Part shown: in pieces, positions 6,776 to 15,690 of the stretch
How positions within the stretch are numbered: position 1 is the first letter of the stretch
Layout of the letters: each line of letters begins with the position of its first letter
Source of the DNA: Verrucomicrobiota bacterium
Lineage (GTDB): Bacteria; Verrucomicrobiota; Verrucomicrobiia; Opitutales; Puniceicoccaceae
Direction: 5' to 3'
Assembly: GCA_038744685.1 (NCBI GenBank)
Contig: JBCDMB010000023.1
Span: 1-55,828 of the forward strand
DNA: 55,828 bases
The notes under the pieces: generated by a model
Databases searched by the model: none
Told to the model about the DNA's origin: nothing
The model's input: only the letters and a program-made list of their open reading frames with translations
Program-made: the position numbers and the translations under genes

Positions 6776-8080
6776 CTACACCAGCATTAGTGCGGGTGCT
6801 TCGATAATCTCCTTAAGGGCCGCTAGGTAGCGTGCCCCTATCGCTCCATCAACCACTCGGTGATCGGCGCTGATACCGATATTCATCCGATGACCGACCA
6901 CGATCTCACCCGCTTGGTTCACAACAGGCTTCGCTACGGTTGCACCTACTGAAAGGATCGCCGCGTTGGGCGGGTTGATGATTCCGAAGAATGAGGTCAC
7001 CCCGAACATACCGAGGTTGGTTACGGTAAAGGTGCTCCCAGACATTTCGTCTGGGGTAAGCTTTTTGTTCTTCGCTTTTACCGCGTACTCTTTGGCTTCC
7101 GCGGAAATCTGCCGGAGGCTTTTGGCGTGGGCATCCCGAATCACCGGGGTGACCAGCCCATCGTCGATCGCGACCGCAAAGGCAAGGTGCACCGCTCCAT
7201 GTCGGACAATCTTCGTCTCGGCCCAGGAGGCATTGACTTCAGGAACTCGACGGAGTGCCTCTGCAGAGGCTTTGAGGGTAAGGTCGTTGACGGAAAATTT
7301 GGCGCCCCCCGACTCCGGAGGCAGGTCCGCTAGCCCGTCGTTGACACTTTTTCTAAGCGCAATCAGCGGGGCGGCATCGACTTCAATCTCAAGATAGAAG
7401 TGAGGCACTGTCGTTTTTGACTCGAGCAACCGCCTTGCGATGGTGGCCCGCATGTTCGAAACTTTGGTTTCAGCACCTTCCGGAAACAGACCCGCACTCA
7501 CTGGAGAGCTAGACGTCGTGGCACTAGGCTGAATCTCCTTGACTGTGCCCGCGGCGGCGGCGGTGGTCGTTCCGCTTTCGATGGCGCCAAGAACATCTGC
7601 TTTGACGATGCGGCCCCGAGGACCACTCCCCTTGATGGTCTGAAGATCAATCCCTTTCTCCTTGGCAATTTTCCTTGCAAGTGGAGAAGCAAGGATGCGT
7701 TCTCCGGATTCAGACTCTTCGGTGACTGAATCCTCAGTGACCGGCTCTTCAACCTGCGGCTTTTCTCCAGGTTCAGGTGCATTCTGATTTTTCTCAGGAG
7801 CCCCTGCGCTGCTCACACCATCTACGGCTGGAGCTTCCTCTCCCTCGTCACCAATTGCGCAGACTGGGCTACCGATTTCTACCTGATCCCCTTCGGAAAC
7901 GTAGTGTTTGAGGAGAACGCCATCGTCGAAATTCTCCAGCTCCATCGTAGCTTTGTCGGTCTCGACCTCCGCCAATTTGTCGCCGTTTTCTACAGTTTCG
8001 CCTTCTTTCTTCAACCATTTGACCAGCGTACCAACGGTCATGGTATCACTGAGTTTGGGCATTTCGATAATTTCAGCCAT
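6776..8080 (-). CDS. pdhC: Pyruvate dehydrogenase complex E2, dihydrolipoamide acetyltransferase
   Basis: The protein has 434 residues and transfers the acetyl group from E1 to coenzyme A, forming the core of the complex. It has one lipoyl domain (residues 1-80) with lipoylated Lys43 in ETDKATME. A hinge rich in Glu, Pro and Ala follows, then a subunit-binding domain (ASPLARKIAKEKGIDL ... GSGPRGRIVKADV, about 130-170) and the catalytic domain from about 205 to the end. The catalytic HRVVDG has His407 and Asp411. Complete; 47 bases after pdhB and followed seven bases later by the prenyl synthase. An acetyl rather than 2-oxoglutarate role follows from the heterodimeric E1 genes alongside. Confidence 0.95.
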   Translation of the reverse strand: MAEIIEMPKLSDTMTVGTLVKWLKKEGETVENGDKLAEVETDKATMELENFDDGVLLKHYVSEGDQVEIGSPVCAIGDEGEEAPAVDGVSSAGAPEKNQNAPEPGEKPQVEEPVTEDSVTEESESGERILASPLARKIAKEKGIDLQTIKGSGPRGRIVKADVLGAIESGTTTAAAAGTVKEIQPSATTSSSPVSAGLFPEGAETKVSNMRATIARRLLESKTTVPHFYLEIEVDAAPLIALRKSVNDGLADLPPESGGAKFSVNDLTLKASAEALRRVPEVNASWAETKIVRHGAVHLAFAVAIDDGLVTPVIRDAHAKSLRQISAEAKEYAVKAKNKKLTPDEMSGSTFTVTNLGMFGVTSFFGIINPPNAAILSVGATVAKPVVNQAGEIVVGHRMNIGISADHRVVDGAIGARYLAALKEIIEAPALMLV

Positions 8081-8127
8081 GAGAGTGTCTCTTTCGGGTC
8101 GTTTTGGGCACTGAGTCCGGTTAAGGT

Positions 8128-9114
8128 TTAGACAGATACTTCCTCGAGAAGAGCGCGGGCTGCCTTGTCCACTCGGGCTGGATTCGGCAGTTGCTCCTTC
8201 TCCAGCGGATCCGAGTAAATCGCTGGCGAGTCAATGGAAGTTACGCGGCGGATCGGCGCGTCGAGATAGTCAAATGCTTCCAGTTGGATCATATGGGAAA
8301 TCTGAGAACTGACTCCGCAGAACGGTTTGTTTTCGTCTACCAGCAAAACGCGGTTGGTCTTCCCGACAGATTCCAAGACGGTATCAATGTCCAATGGTCG
8401 AATCGAGCGCAGATCCACTACCTCGGCTTCGATACCATCTTCGGCCAGCTTTGTGGCCGCTTCCAAGGCGGTGATAGTGGATCTCCCGTGGGCAACGATG
8501 CTCAGGTCGGAACCTTCGCGCTTAACATCGGCTTTCCCAAGTGGAATGATGTATTCCTCCTCAGGGACCTCCCACGTTTGGCCGTAGAGAAGCGTATTCT
8601 CCATGACGTAGACAGGATCGTTGTCTCGGATAGCCATCTTCATCAAACCTTTCGCATCGTAGGCGTTGGAAGGGCATACGACCTTAAGACCCGGAGTGTA
8701 AGCGATGAAGTTCTCTGGTGTATGGGAGTGGGTTGCGCCGACATTCGTGCCTCCATTTGCTGGACCACGGATAACGATCGGAACGTTGATCAGTCCTCCG
8801 GACATGTAGCGAACCATAGCTGCATTGTTGACGATCTGATCGAAGGCAACGTAGGAAAAACTCCAGAACATGAGTTCCATGACCGGCCGCATGCCGAGCA
8901 TCGAAGCTCCGATCCCGAGTCCTATGAATCCGGCTTCGCTGATTGGCGTATCGACGATTCGCTTATCGCCAAATCGATCAAGCAAGCCCTCCGTGACCTT
9001 GTAGGCTCCGTTGTAGTGGGCAACTTCTTCACCCATGATGACCACCTGGTCGTCGCGTTCCAATTCTTCAATGAGGGCCTCCTTAATGGCCTCGCGATAG
9101 GTAATTTCCCGCAT
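8128..9114 (-). CDS. pdhB: Pyruvate dehydrogenase E1 component, beta subunit
   Basis: The protein has 328 residues, the normal length. With the alpha subunit it decarboxylates pyruvate and acetylates the lipoyl arm of E2. Family landmarks are ITYREAIKEALIEELERD at the start, VVIMGEEVAHYNGAYKVTEGL, TPISEAGFIGLGIGASMLGMRPV, and the GGTNVGATHSHTPENF loop. The C-terminal transketolase-type domain starts near residue 200 (GSDLSIVAHGRST). It begins 12 bases after pdhA, so the two are translated together. Confidence 0.95.
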   Translation of the reverse strand: MREITYREAIKEALIEELERDDQVVIMGEEVAHYNGAYKVTEGLLDRFGDKRIVDTPISEAGFIGLGIGASMLGMRPVMELMFWSFSYVAFDQIVNNAAMVRYMSGGLINVPIVIRGPANGGTNVGATHSHTPENFIAYTPGLKVVCPSNAYDAKGLMKMAIRDNDPVYVMENTLLYGQTWEVPEEEYIIPLGKADVKREGSDLSIVAHGRSTITALEAATKLAEDGIEAEVVDLRSIRPLDIDTVLESVGKTNRVLLVDENKPFCGVSSQISHMIQLEAFDYLDAPIRRVTSIDSPAIYSDPLEKEQLPNPARVDKAARALLEEVSV

Positions 9115-9126
9115 GACGGTCGACGA

Positions 9127-10221
9127 TTAGCTGTGAAAGAACATGCGGCCGCCGCTTTGCCGCTGGTCAGGGTTGTCGGTTTCCCAATAGACGTCTTCAG
9201 TAATTGAATCGACTGACGGGAAGTCGCTTTCATCAGCGAATTTGGCCGCAGCATTTGCTTCGTCCTTGGCACTTTTCTCAATCTGCTTCACGCGGTCTTC
9301 ATCGATCACGCCCTCATCGATCAGGGTCTTCCGGAAGACGTTGATGGGATCCATGGTATCTTGATAGTTCTGAATCTCCTCCTTGGTTCGGTACTTCTCC
9401 GAATTCGCATCGGCAACCGAGTGCCCGCGATACCGGTAAGTTTTGAGCTCGAGAAGGACGGGTTTGGAAGTCTCCTTTGCATAGCGCACGTGCCGGTCAG
9501 TCGCTTCCCTCACTACGTAAATGTGATTTGCGACTACGCTTTCCCATGCCATGTCGTAGCCTTCTGCTCTCTTCGCTAGGCTACCAGTAAATTTACTTGA
9601 ACGCGCCTCGCTCGTTCCCATCGAGTAACCATTGTTTTCAATGATGTAGATCACGGGAATATCCCAGAGGGCAGCGAGATTGAGCGACTCGTGAAAGACT
9701 CCCTGATTGACGGCGCCGTCGCCCAGATAACAAAGCGCAACGCCTTCTATGTTGTTGTATTTCAGCGCGTAGGCGAGCCCGAGGCCAAGAGGGGTCTGCC
9801 CGGCTACGATACCGTGTCCGCCCCAGTAGTTTTTGTCGGGTGCGAAGAAGTGCATGGATCCACCTTTTCCTCGGGAGCATCCCGTGACTTTCCCGTAGAG
9901 CTCGGCCATGCACTCATTCATCGTCATACCGCAGGCGAGCGCGTGACCGTGGTCGCGATAGGCGGTAATAAAGTGATCGTTTTCTCCGAGGACGGAAAGA
10001 CTACCCACGGCCACTGATTCCTGCCCAATGTAGAGGTGCAGAAACCCGCCAATTTTCCCCTGCTGGTAGGCGCGTAAGGAGCGTTCCTCGAATCGGCGGA
10101 TTCGAATCATCTCCTCAAGGAGTCCTATTTTTGCGTCGTCGGAGAGGGATGAATTGATCTTCGCCTTCGCTGCTTTCGCAACGGGGCCCGCCGACGCACG
10201 TGCTGTCTTTTTTGTAGCCAT
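9127..10221 (-). CDS. pdhA: Pyruvate dehydrogenase E1 component, alpha subunit
   Basis: The protein has 364 residues from the ATG at 10221. A longer frame to 10320 would run into the divergent gene and adds a non-conserved tail. The thiamine diphosphate motif is complete: GDGAVNQG followed by ESLNLAALWDIPVIYIIENN. Other family marks are RIRRFEERSLRAYQQGKIGGFLHLYIGQE and the phosphorylation-loop-like RYRGHSVADANSEKYR. A lysine- and alanine-rich lead (ATKKTARASAGPVAKAAKAK) precedes the domain and may be an E2-binding tail. First gene of the operon pdhA-pdhB-pdhC-prenyl synthase. The short gap to the plus-strand psd gene (10222-10310) should hold both promoters. Confidence 0.95.
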   Translation of the reverse strand: MATKKTARASAGPVAKAAKAKINSSLSDDAKIGLLEEMIRIRRFEERSLRAYQQGKIGGFLHLYIGQESVAVGSLSVLGENDHFITAYRDHGHALACGMTMNECMAELYGKVTGCSRGKGGSMHFFAPDKNYWGGHGIVAGQTPLGLGLAYALKYNNIEGVALCYLGDGAVNQGVFHESLNLAALWDIPVIYIIENNGYSMGTSEARSSKFTGSLAKRAEGYDMAWESVVANHIYVVREATDRHVRYAKETSKPVLLELKTYRYRGHSVADANSEKYRTKEEIQNYQDTMDPINVFRKTLIDEGVIDEDRVKQIEKSAKDEANAAAKFADESDFPSVDSITEDVYWETDNPDQRQSGGRMFFHS

Positions 10222-10310
10222 GAAAGGGTAGATAAAATGGTAAAATGGGGAGCCGTTCAACACTAATGGATCAGATAAAGGGCTCTGAAGCGCACTTGTC
10301 TTGGTTTGCA

Positions 10311-10994
10311 ATGGCAACAAATGGATCTGAGGATGTCGCTGTGAGGTGGCAGACTTTATATGAGGCGCGTTGGATCTTTGGGGTCTTGGGTATCCTTACA
10401 ATTGTGTCGGCAGTTTGGTTTCCATGGGTGCTGATTCTCTTGATTCCGCTTCTACTTTTTACGGTTTCTTTCTTTCGGGATCCAGAACGCGTCATTCCAC
10501 AAAGTCCTCATGCAATTGTTTCTTCTGCCGATGGAGTCGTCGCCGATATCGTTGAAGATCCGAACGGACCTTACCCGGACCTTCCGATTCGAGTGGGCGT
10601 TTTTCTCTCGGTCTTCAACGTTCATGTAAACCGTTCGCCGATAGCGGGCGAAGTGGTCTCTACGGAGGAGAAAAATGGCAAGTACCTCGACGCGCGTCAT
10701 CCAGACGCCTCCCGGTTGAACGCCTTCCGGTCCTGGGTGATCCGTGGTGAGAAGCAGACTGTCGCAGTCAGGCAGATTACAGGTGCAATTGCTCGAAGAA
10801 TCGTTGCCTGGTCGAAACCGGGCGATCAGTTGGAGAAGGGAGACCACTTTGGCATGATCCGTTTCGGATCGCGGACAGAGGTCTTTCTGCCGGTGGGTGC
10901 CAAGGTGCTGGTCCAAAAAGGCGAACGGGTCTTCGGTGGCAAAACGATCATAGCTGAGTGCGGGGAGGGGGATTTTGAAAATGGCGCGGAGTGA
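10311..10994 (+). CDS. psd: Phosphatidylserine decarboxylase (short, single-membrane-segment type)
   Basis: The protein has 227 residues from ATG 10311. An upstream frame to 10245 exists but overlaps the divergent promoter region. It makes phosphatidylethanolamine from phosphatidylserine. A hydrophobic hairpin lies at about residues 22-50 (WIFGVLGILTIVSAVWF, VLILLIPLLLFTVSFF), followed by RDPERVIPQSPHAIVSSADG, SVFNVHVNRSPIAGEV and the self-cleavage site GMIRFGSRTEVFLP. Cleavage between Gly and Ser in FGSR creates the pyruvoyl cofactor. The FGSR form and the length of about 220 match the Psd group found in many non-proteobacteria. The C-terminus overlaps the next gene. Confidence 0.92.
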   Translation: MATNGSEDVAVRWQTLYEARWIFGVLGILTIVSAVWFPWVLILLIPLLLFTVSFFRDPERVIPQSPHAIVSSADGVVADIVEDPNGPYPDLPIRVGVFLSVFNVHVNRSPIAGEVVSTEEKNGKYLDARHPDASRLNAFRSWVIRGEKQTVAVRQITGAIARRIVAWSKPGDQLEKGDHFGMIRFGSRTEVFLPVGAKVLVQKGERVFGGKTIIAECGEGDFENGAE

Positions 10995-11799
10995 TCCAAA
11001 AATCTACGTCCTTCCCAACCTAATGACGGCAGGGAATCTTTTTTGCGGATTTGCGGCGGTTTTGAGTATTTTGGAGGGAGCTCTACAGCAGGAAACGGGG
11101 AATCCGTCTGCTGGTTTCTACTACCGCGCTATCCTCTTTATCCTTGGAGCGTGTGTTTTCGATTTGTTGGACGGCAGGGTAGCTCGCTTGGGTGGATTCG
11201 AAAGTCCGTTTGGTCGGGAGTTCGACTCTCTGGCTGACCTGATTTCTTTTGGAGTGGCACCGGCTCTCCTCGTCTTCCAAATCGTTCTCGCGGAATTTGA
11301 CCGGGCTGGTTGGGTAGTCGCGTTTATCTACCTGGTCTGTGGAGCGCTCCGGCTAGCGCGGTTCAATTGCGTCGCTGCCACAGAAGACAAGGAAGCGAGT
11401 AAGGACTTTTCTGGATTTCCGATCCCGGCTGCAGCGGGTCTGACTGCGTCGTTGACCTTGATGATGCTATGGTTTCAGGAGGGGGATGTAGAGATCGGCA
11501 TGTGGAGATTCGCTCTACCCGTTCTGATGCTCTTCCTTTCGTTTATGATGTTTAGCCGGGTAACCTATCCCAGCTTTAAATCGATCCATTGGCGGATGGA
11601 GCATTCGGTGACCCGGTTTATTGCGGTAATCGTCTTGATCGCGTTTACCCTTCTCAACTGGCAGTGGATGCCGGCAGTTCTTTTTACGGCTTACCTAGTC
11701 TACGGACTGGTTGCCGGTAGGAATGCAAAGAGTGGCGCCAAGCCGATCGAAAAAAATGACCTGGAAAGTGTAGAAAGTGCAGATGGGGGAGCTAACTGA
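10981..11799 (+). CDS. pssA: CDP-diacylglycerol-serine O-phosphatidyltransferase
   Basis: The protein has 272 residues from ATG 10981, which has a GGGGAGGGGG ribosome site just upstream. It makes phosphatidylserine, the substrate of the preceding decarboxylase. The CDP-alcohol phosphotransferase signature is complete: DGRVAR, then eight residues, then GREFDSLAD. About seven hydrophobic segments follow (for instance FYYRAILFILGACVF and MWRFALPVLMLFLSFMMF), so it is an inner-membrane protein. It overlaps psd by 14 bases and cutA by 17, so the three are one operon. Confidence 0.95.
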   Translation: MARSDPKIYVLPNLMTAGNLFCGFAAVLSILEGALQQETGNPSAGFYYRAILFILGACVFDLLDGRVARLGGFESPFGREFDSLADLISFGVAPALLVFQIVLAEFDRAGWVVAFIYLVCGALRLARFNCVAATEDKEASKDFSGFPIPAAAGLTASLTLMMLWFQEGDVEIGMWRFALPVLMLFLSFMMFSRVTYPSFKSIHWRMEHSVTRFIAVIVLIAFTLLNWQWMPAVLFTAYLVYGLVAGRNAKSGAKPIEKNDLESVESADGGAN

Positions 11800-12112
11800 G
11801 TGTATTGTCGGATGGACCACCGTCTCGACGGAACAGGTGGCCAGTCAATTGGCGAAGAGCCTGGTTGAAGAGGGCTTAGCGACCTGTGTGCAGATCGACT
11901 CTGGAGTTCGCTCTTACTATAAATGGGAAGGGAAGTTGGCTTCGGAAGAGGAGGTCCGTTTGTGGGTGAAAACAACCGAGAAAAACGCCTTCAAAATTAA
12001 TGATACGTTCGAGGGGAATCACCCCTATGACACTCCGCAGTGGATCTGGATGAGATCTGACGGTGGAAATCCGCTCTACCATGAGTGGGTGAGAAACTCG
12101 GTGTCTCAGTAG
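11783..12112 (+). CDS. cutA: CutA-like divalent cation tolerance protein
   Basis: The protein has 109 residues and is a small soluble trimeric protein of the CutA1 family, whose exact role in metal tolerance is unsettled. Family marks are ECIVGWTTVSTEQVASQLAKSLVEEGLATCVQI, YKWEGKLASEEEVRLWVKTT and NHPYDTPQWI. ATG 11783 lies inside the end of pssA, so translation is coupled. A GTG at 11777 would add two residues. The MITE-like element begins 28 bases downstream of the stop and may act as the operon end. Confidence 0.92.
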   Translation: MGELTECIVGWTTVSTEQVASQLAKSLVEEGLATCVQIDSGVRSYYKWEGKLASEEEVRLWVKTTEKNAFKINDTFEGNHPYDTPQWIWMRSDGGNPLYHEWVRNSVSQ

Positions 12113-12140
12113 CCCGGACCTGAGAGAAATTTCCGCACTT

Positions 12141-12411
12141 ATACCAAATTTAAGAAGGATTGACAGTTATGGTGCAGTTCGGAATCGAAGCAGCGCAAGG
12201 CGCAGGGATCGGATGCGTATCGAGATACGCGTCGATCCCTGCAACGCTGCGACCTTCGATTAAGGGCGCATCCTTACAGGACGGGCGGGGGATGAGCCTG
12301 AGCAGCGTTTGCCCGATTGGCACGGGTCGCAGACCCGCCTCCAATCGGGCCGCCTTGCTCAGCCTCATCCCCCATCCCGCCATAACTATCAATCCTTCTT
12401 AAATTTGGTAT
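12141..12411. mobile_element. MITE-like element, copy 2 (271 bp)
   Basis: This is the same element as at 5356-5642, with 32-bp terminal inverted repeats (12141-12172 and 12380-12411, one mismatch). It is nearly identical along its length, but at the centre it has CGTTTGC where copy 1 has a GTCCCGC-type hairpin, making it 10 bp shorter. TTA occurs on both sides of TACC...GGTA and could be a target duplication, but this is not certain. It lies between the convergent-free ends of the psd-pssA-cutA operon and the GntR operon. No gene is inside. Confidence 0.85.
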
Positions 12412-12521
12412 TATCAAGCCTCGGCAGAAGCTGTTTGGCCCCTGTGGACTTCGGGGCTTTCTGCAGGTGATGCTCCCATTTTGGCCCAAGAATCCTCAAT
12501 CGAAGTGCCCTAAAATAGAAT

Positions 12522-12553
12522 TTGACTTAGGTGTTCTATTACACATAGAACAC
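12522..12553 (+). promoter_or_regulatory. Promoter and palindromic operator of the GntR/ABC operon
   Basis: A -35-like TTGACT (12522-12527) is followed after 17 bases by an ATAGAA -10-like box (12545-12550). A perfect inverted repeat, GTGTTCTAT (12531-12539) and ATAGAACAC (12545-12553) with five bases between, covers the spacer and the -10. Position and symmetry fit an autorepressor site for the YtrA-like regulator encoded directly after. The start codon at 12559 is so near that the transcript would be almost leaderless. Confidence 0.7.
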
Positions 12554-12558
12554 TTCCA

Positions 12559-12936
12559 ATGATTCCGTTCCCAGTCGAGATTGATTCTAGCCAACCTGTT
12601 TACGAACAGATAGGGAAAGCTGCACGCCGGGCGATGGCATCAGGTCTTTTGCGAGCGGGGGATCCCTTTCCTTCGGTGCGGGCGATCAGCAAGGATCTAA
12701 GGGTCAATCCAAACACGATCCATAAGGTGGTCTCTAAACTGATTGAGGATGGACTCTTAGAAGTGGTGCCAGGTCGAGGGACCTTTGTCAGCCGCGATCT
12801 TCCTGAGAAACAGGAGATTCGGGACAGCCTATTGGAGAGGCATGGAAGTGCCCTAGCTGAGGAAGCTAAACGTCTGGGAATGAGTAAAAAGGACTTCGCT
12901 CGCTACTGTGAATCTATCTGGAGAAACCTACCATGA
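12559..12936 (+). CDS. GntR family transcriptional regulator, YtrA subfamily
   Basis: The protein has 125 residues. The N-terminal winged helix-turn-helix is clear (QPVYEQIGKAARRAMASGLL ... PFPSVRAISKDLRVNPNTIHKVVSKLIEDGLL, about residues 12-65), followed by VPGRGTFVS. A short C-terminal helical tail of about 50 residues replaces the usual ligand domain, which defines the YtrA type. Such regulators usually repress an adjacent ABC transporter operon and respond to cell-envelope stress. It overlaps the ATPase gene by four bases. The palindrome just upstream is the likely operator. Confidence 0.93.
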   Translation: MIPFPVEIDSSQPVYEQIGKAARRAMASGLLRAGDPFPSVRAISKDLRVNPNTIHKVVSKLIEDGLLEVVPGRGTFVSRDLPEKQEIRDSLLERHGSALAEEAKRLGMSKKDFARYCESIWRNLP

Positions 12937-13850
12937 ATGCTGAACATGCCTTAGAATTTCGTGATCTCTGCAAGGAGTTTCGGGCTCTTTCTGTTCTCGA
13001 GGACCTGTCGTTTCAACTGCCAAAAGGGTCCCTCTGCGCGCTCCTTGGACCAAACGGTTGTGGAAAGACGACAGCGCTGAGGATCGTGCTTGGACTCATC
13101 CAGCCGGATTCTGGCGTTTCAAAGGTTTTGGGAAAGCCGTCCAATCGCATTCACCACTCCGACTTCCAGCGAATCGGTTATGTAGCAGAGGGGCAGGACT
13201 ATCCGAAGTCGATTACCGCGGAACGTCTTTTTGACTGGTGCCGAAGTGTCTACGAAAACTGGGATACAGACTTCGTTTCCCGCTTGGTCAGAGATTTTGA
13301 AATTCCTCTCCATACCCGGCTCGAACGATGTTCGCGTGGGCAGAGGATGAAAGCACTTTTGGTGTCTTCAATCGGCTTCCGTCCTGAACTCTTGATTCTG
13401 GACGAACCTCTGGGAGGGCTGGACCCGGTTCACCGCGAGGAATTTGGGGAGGCTCTTACCGACATTGGTAAGGTCGGAGAGTGGAGCATGATGATTTCCT
13501 CCCATGACGTAGACGACATCGAAACTCTTGTGGATCGAGTGGTGATGATGGGTCGAAAAAAACAGGTCGTTGAAGAGGATCTGGATTCGTTGTTGGCGCG
13601 TTTCAAACGAGTCGAAGTGCTCGTTGATTCAGAGGTCTATATTGATCCCTATCAGATTCCGGTCCAATGGCACCAACTTCGAAGGGCAGGTCGTCGGATT
13701 TCATTGGTTGATTCTCAGTTTGATGAAGCGTCGTGTTCGAAGGAGTTGGAGCGGCTCTTCGGGAAGGTGCAGTCGATGGAGAGCAAAGGTCTGACCTTAA
13801 AGGAAATCTACGTGGCACTCGCCAGGAAAACGAAAGGAAAAAAGTCATGA
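12933..13850 (+). CDS. ABC transporter ATP-binding protein
   Basis: The protein has 305 residues and supplies ATP hydrolysis for the permease encoded next. Walker A is GPNGCGKTT (residues 39-47), Walker B is LLILDEPLGG, the D-loop is LDPV and the switch histidine is in MMISSHD. The signature motif reads CSRGQRMK instead of LSGGQ, as in YtrB/CcmA-like exporters. The last 80 residues form a variable C-terminal domain. It is joined to both neighbours by four-base ATGA overlaps. Confidence 0.93.
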   Translation: MNAEHALEFRDLCKEFRALSVLEDLSFQLPKGSLCALLGPNGCGKTTALRIVLGLIQPDSGVSKVLGKPSNRIHHSDFQRIGYVAEGQDYPKSITAERLFDWCRSVYENWDTDFVSRLVRDFEIPLHTRLERCSRGQRMKALLVSSIGFRPELLILDEPLGGLDPVHREEFGEALTDIGKVGEWSMMISSHDVDDIETLVDRVVMMGRKKQVVEEDLDSLLARFKRVEVLVDSEVYIDPYQIPVQWHQLRRAGRRISLVDSQFDEASCSKELERLFGKVQSMESKGLTLKEIYVALARKTKGKKS

Positions 13851-15658
13851 GTAACAAAGCACTGGTTGGTCAGCTCAGGAAGGATCTTCAAGCATCCAAA
13901 ACCATTCTCATTCTTTGGACTCTTTTGGTCCTTCTTACCGGTGTGATTGGTTCCAATTGGTTTTTCGAATTTGTGGGATTAGGATGGAGCAAGGGTGAGG
14001 TGTCGGTCTGGGTAGCAACCATCAATCTTACCTCACTGGGGATCCTTTTTCTGTTTTTGTTTACGTTCCTCGGACCTTTTTACAACGATCCTCCGATGCG
14101 GATAGAATCGTTTCTGCATGCCAGACCGGTTTCTCCCTTTGTCTTTGCAGTTTCAAAGATAGCTCCTCTCCTTTTTAGTGTTATCGTCGTCTTCGTTGTC
14201 GTGCTTGCCTCATCGGGCGGTAATTGGGGGATTTCCGTCCACAAAGTAAGCGTTTTGCTGGTCGTTGGCTCAGTGATTCTGGCCTCCGCCAGCCTAACTC
14301 CCAACTGGGTGGCTCTCTTGAAGCTCTTTTCCCTATTTTTCCTCGTTTCTCTCTGCATCCAGTTTATTGGAAACGTGCCATTTTTCGAGCGGGAGAATTT
14401 TGGAATGGGATGGTCACCCAATTCAGATTTGAAGGGGGAGGCGTTGGTATTCCTGATTCCTTCACTACTTGTTTTGTATCTTCAATTCAAATACAGAAAA
14501 TTCTGGATGGGTCTTTCAGTCTTGGTGTTGGGTTTTGTGGCGGCCTTCTTCCTTTTGGTATTGATTAAAGAAGATCTGCACACGGAATCGGAAGTCGCAG
14601 GAGTTTCCGGAGAGGATATTGAGGTGCGGCTTTCTTCACCGTCGAGAGGGGGTTATAACCAAGTACAAGTTCTTTCTTTGTCCTACAAATGGGAAGCGAC
14701 GAATTTGCCTTCCGAAACTTCTATTCGACCGCTTGGGTCGGTGACTGAAATCAAGGGGGCAGATATTAGATGGAAGCAAGGAGGGAGCGGATTCACGAAC
14801 CTGGAAGGAGCCGCTGCGGAGGCTTTGAATCTACAATCAGTGGCAGATTACGCCAGAACTCAGAGGGTGCCTCTCCTCCGTATTCCAGTGGAGAAACTTC
14901 AGACCTTGATTCAGCCGGGCAACGTGATCGAAGCAAAGGTGTGGTTCGAAATCGTTCAGTTTGAGGTTTCTGGTCGTATCCCGTTTGGGAAGAAGGGATC
15001 GGCAGAGGTGGTCGCGGGGAAGACTTATATCCGCGACTGGTCTGTGAGCGATAGCGAAGTGTCGGCGAGTCTTTTGGATCTCGCAGTTGGACAGGCGGAC
15101 GAGTCGGCGATTCTATTGGTGAGACCTGAAGAGAGGGAGTGGACCGAAGGTAGAATTCGCCGTTCGAGAGGCACGAACACGTTGGTTCGATCGATCCGAC
15201 AGTATGATGTCGAGTGGGAGGTGGGATCGACGAAACAACAGTCCGCTGGTCGTAAACCTGACCGAGAATGGTTTGCGGAAAGCGAAGTGTGGCTTGCAGT
15301 TCCTCGTGAGGTGGGAGTGGTACAATTGAATCGAAGTATTCCGATCGATTTGGTTTCTCCTAATGGAGAGTGGTGGGTCTACCCGATGAAGGAGTCCACT
15401 TTCCATTCTCCGGTTCGTCCGGCGGTGGTTTTGGTGAATCTGGTCACTGGTGACGTCAGGAACATTGTTCTCGATGCGGAGGACTCGCCTGAAAGGATCA
15501 CTTGGGTTGAGGGTGACGTCATCGCTTTGGATTCCGGAGACGGAAAAATCATCGCTTTTGATCTAGACTCGACGGGAAACGGAAACTTGATTCGAAAGAA
15601 AGACGGAAGAGATCTATATCAGGGTGAGTTCGAGCGGTTCGAGAAGGCTTGGAATTAG
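13847..15658 (+). CDS. ABC transporter permease with large extracytoplasmic or C-terminal domain
   Basis: The protein has 603 residues from ATG 13847, which overlaps the ATPase stop. About seven hydrophobic segments occupy the first 260 residues (for example ILILWTLLVLLTGVIG, LGILFLFLFTFLGPF, LLFSVIVVFVVVLAS, FWMGLSVLVLGFVAAFFLLVLI). The remaining 340 residues are soluble and beta-rich with no known motif; the end contains WWVYPM, LVTGDVRNIVL and GKIIAFDL segments reminiscent of a beta-propeller-like fold. It is the membrane partner of the YtrA-type operon. The substrate is unknown, probably a toxic peptide or an envelope component. Confidence 0.82.
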   Translation: MSNKALVGQLRKDLQASKTILILWTLLVLLTGVIGSNWFFEFVGLGWSKGEVSVWVATINLTSLGILFLFLFTFLGPFYNDPPMRIESFLHARPVSPFVFAVSKIAPLLFSVIVVFVVVLASSGGNWGISVHKVSVLLVVGSVILASASLTPNWVALLKLFSLFFLVSLCIQFIGNVPFFERENFGMGWSPNSDLKGEALVFLIPSLLVLYLQFKYRKFWMGLSVLVLGFVAAFFLLVLIKEDLHTESEVAGVSGEDIEVRLSSPSRGGYNQVQVLSLSYKWEATNLPSETSIRPLGSVTEIKGADIRWKQGGSGFTNLEGAAAEALNLQSVADYARTQRVPLLRIPVEKLQTLIQPGNVIEAKVWFEIVQFEVSGRIPFGKKGSAEVVAGKTYIRDWSVSDSEVSASLLDLAVGQADESAILLVRPEEREWTEGRIRRSRGTNTLVRSIRQYDVEWEVGSTKQQSAGRKPDREWFAESEVWLAVPREVGVVQLNRSIPIDLVSPNGEWWVYPMKESTFHSPVRPAVVLVNLVTGDVRNIVLDAEDSPERITWVEGDVIALDSGDGKIIAFDLDSTGNGNLIRKKDGRDLYQGEFERFEKAWN

Positions 15659-15690
15659 CGCAGCGTTGGGAATTATCCCGAACCATGGAT

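Noticed and set aside
12150-12402. Open frames of 80 codons on both strands within 12150-12402, and similar ones at 5335-5613
   Set aside because: They arise from the palindromic MITE-like element, start in its inverted ends, and the two strands encode look-alike peptides because of the symmetry.
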